Source: Anaerorhabdus sp036641015 (lineage in GTDB: Bacteria > Bacillota_I > Bacilli_A > Erysipelotrichales > Erysipelotrichaceae). From it: a DNA stretch of 39,998 nucleotides. Under the pieces are notes generated by a model. It was given only the letters and a program-made list of their open reading frames with translations, made no database searches and was not told the DNA's origin. This document shows, in pieces, positions 39,692-39,998 of this stretch; position 1 is the stretch's first letter, and every line of letters begins with the position of its first letter. The position numbers were made by a program, and so were the translations under genes. The DNA lies in contig NZ_JAVWFO010000010.1 in NCBI RefSeq assembly GCF_036641015.1, positions 1 through 39,998 on the forward strand, given 5' to 3'.

Positions 39692-39998
39692 ATGTTTGAA
39701 TTTAACATTTCATCCATTTTGTCTGGTGTTATAGGGGTAATACTTGGAATTATCGTAATGGTAATTGTAAGTAAATTAGGTTTAAATCGAGAAAAACAAA
39801 AAGCGAAAATGCTAATTGAAGAGTCTTCAAACAAAGCAGAAAACATGTTAAGACAAGCTGCTTTGGATGGCAAACAACAAGTCTATGAACTTAAGTTGAT
39901 TGCTGAAAAAGAGTTGAAAGAGCGTAAATCAGAAATTCAAGAAATGGAAAACAAACTACTTCGTAGAGAAGATAGTATGAATTTTCGTGATGAAACTT
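39692..39998 (+). CDS. rny: Ribonuclease Y, N-terminal part (cut by window end)
   Basis: RNase Y is the membrane-anchored endoribonuclease that starts mRNA decay in Firmicutes. The visible 102 residues hold the N-terminal membrane anchor (ISSILSGVIGVILGIIVMVIV) followed by a long charged coiled coil (EKQKAKMLIEESSNKAENML..., KLIAEKELKERKSEIQEMENKLLRRED), which matches RNase Y exactly in order. The KH and HD domains lie beyond the window. GGAGGAA precedes the ATG at 39692. The short distance from recA parallels Bacillus, where rny lies a little downstream of recA. Confidence 0.92.
   Translation, partial: MFEFNISSILSGVIGVILGIIVMVIVSKLGLNREKQKAKMLIEESSNKAENMLRQAALDGKQQVYELKLIAEKELKERKSEIQEMENKLLRREDSMNFRDET

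Noticed and set aside
1..39998. CRISPR arrays, insertion sequences, prophage genes, tRNA or rRNA genes
   Set aside because: I looked for spaced direct repeats, transposase or integrase motifs and the conserved tRNA arms and found none.

Overview
The window is one continuous piece of a low-GC (roughly two-thirds A+T) Firmicutes chromosome. TGA is used as a stop, Shine-Dalgarno sites are strong (AGGAGG-like), TTG starts occur, and RNase P RNA is of the Bacillus (B) type. Gene content and several fusions or losses (nadD joined to yqeK, no aroE next to yqeH, no cinA between pgsA and recA) suggest an Erysipelotrichia-like, probably host-associated fermenter. That placement is an inference from gene content; no 16S rRNA is present. 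One run of exactly 100 Ns (37426-37525) marks an assembly gap.

Layout. 1-1503: end of a mannose-family PTS operon (IIC cut by the window edge, then IID). 1641-3737: GNAT acetyltransferase, CorA and a DUF1003 membrane protein, probably one operon. 3824-5539 (minus): GH13 alpha-glucosidase, probably oligo-1,6-glucosidase, divergent from the glycerol operon 5628-10159 (glpK, a GlpA-like dehydrogenase with a BFD-type [2Fe-2S] domain, an FAD/NAD oxidoreductase, a DUF1667 protein). 10175-10952: a CcpA cre-like box and a VTC-domain (polyphosphate polymerase-like) gene. 11021-15023: a Gfo/Idh/MocA oxidoreductase paired with an amidohydrolase, then an M18 aminopeptidase. 15120-20328: plsY (minus) divergent from parE-parC. 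20358-21560: an SPFH protein with a tiny ribbon-helix-helix (RHH) protein, behind a promoter carrying two tandem 8-bp palindromes. 21688-22650: MazG-like pyrophosphohydrolase and a HAD phosphatase, convergent with no base between their stops. 22745-27329: yqeG-yqeH-yhbY-nadD/yqeK-rsfS-yqeM-mtnN, the conserved ribosome-assembly and NAD operon. 27354-27899 (minus): a membrane-anchored thioredoxin-like protein lacking CxxC. 28035-33755: the Bacillus-like block dnaD-nth-[orphan prepilin]-PBP1A-recU-gpsB-rnpB. 33842-35511: pgsA-recA. 35552-37297: a small DUF6054-like protein, a nitroreductase and a DedA protein. 37287-39562: a hybrid sensor kinase interrupted by the gap. 39692-end: start of rny (RNase Y).

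How it fits together. Sugar and polyol uptake (PTS, glucosidase, glycerol operon) feeds glycerol-3-phosphate and DHAP. PlsY and PgsA use glycerol-3-phosphate for phospholipid synthesis. The rest is largely housekeeping: DNA topology and repair (ParEC, Nth, RecA, RecU, DnaD), wall growth (PBP1A, GpsB), ribosome maturation (YqeH, YhbY, RsfS) and RNA processing (RNase P, RNase Y). I saw no CRISPR array, transposon, phage or defence island. The points most worth following are the SPFH/RHH pair and its operator, the cysteine-loop tail of PBP1A together with the CxxC-less thioredoxin-like protein, the cre box before the VTC gene, the orphan prepilin, and the many terminators that overlap stop codons.
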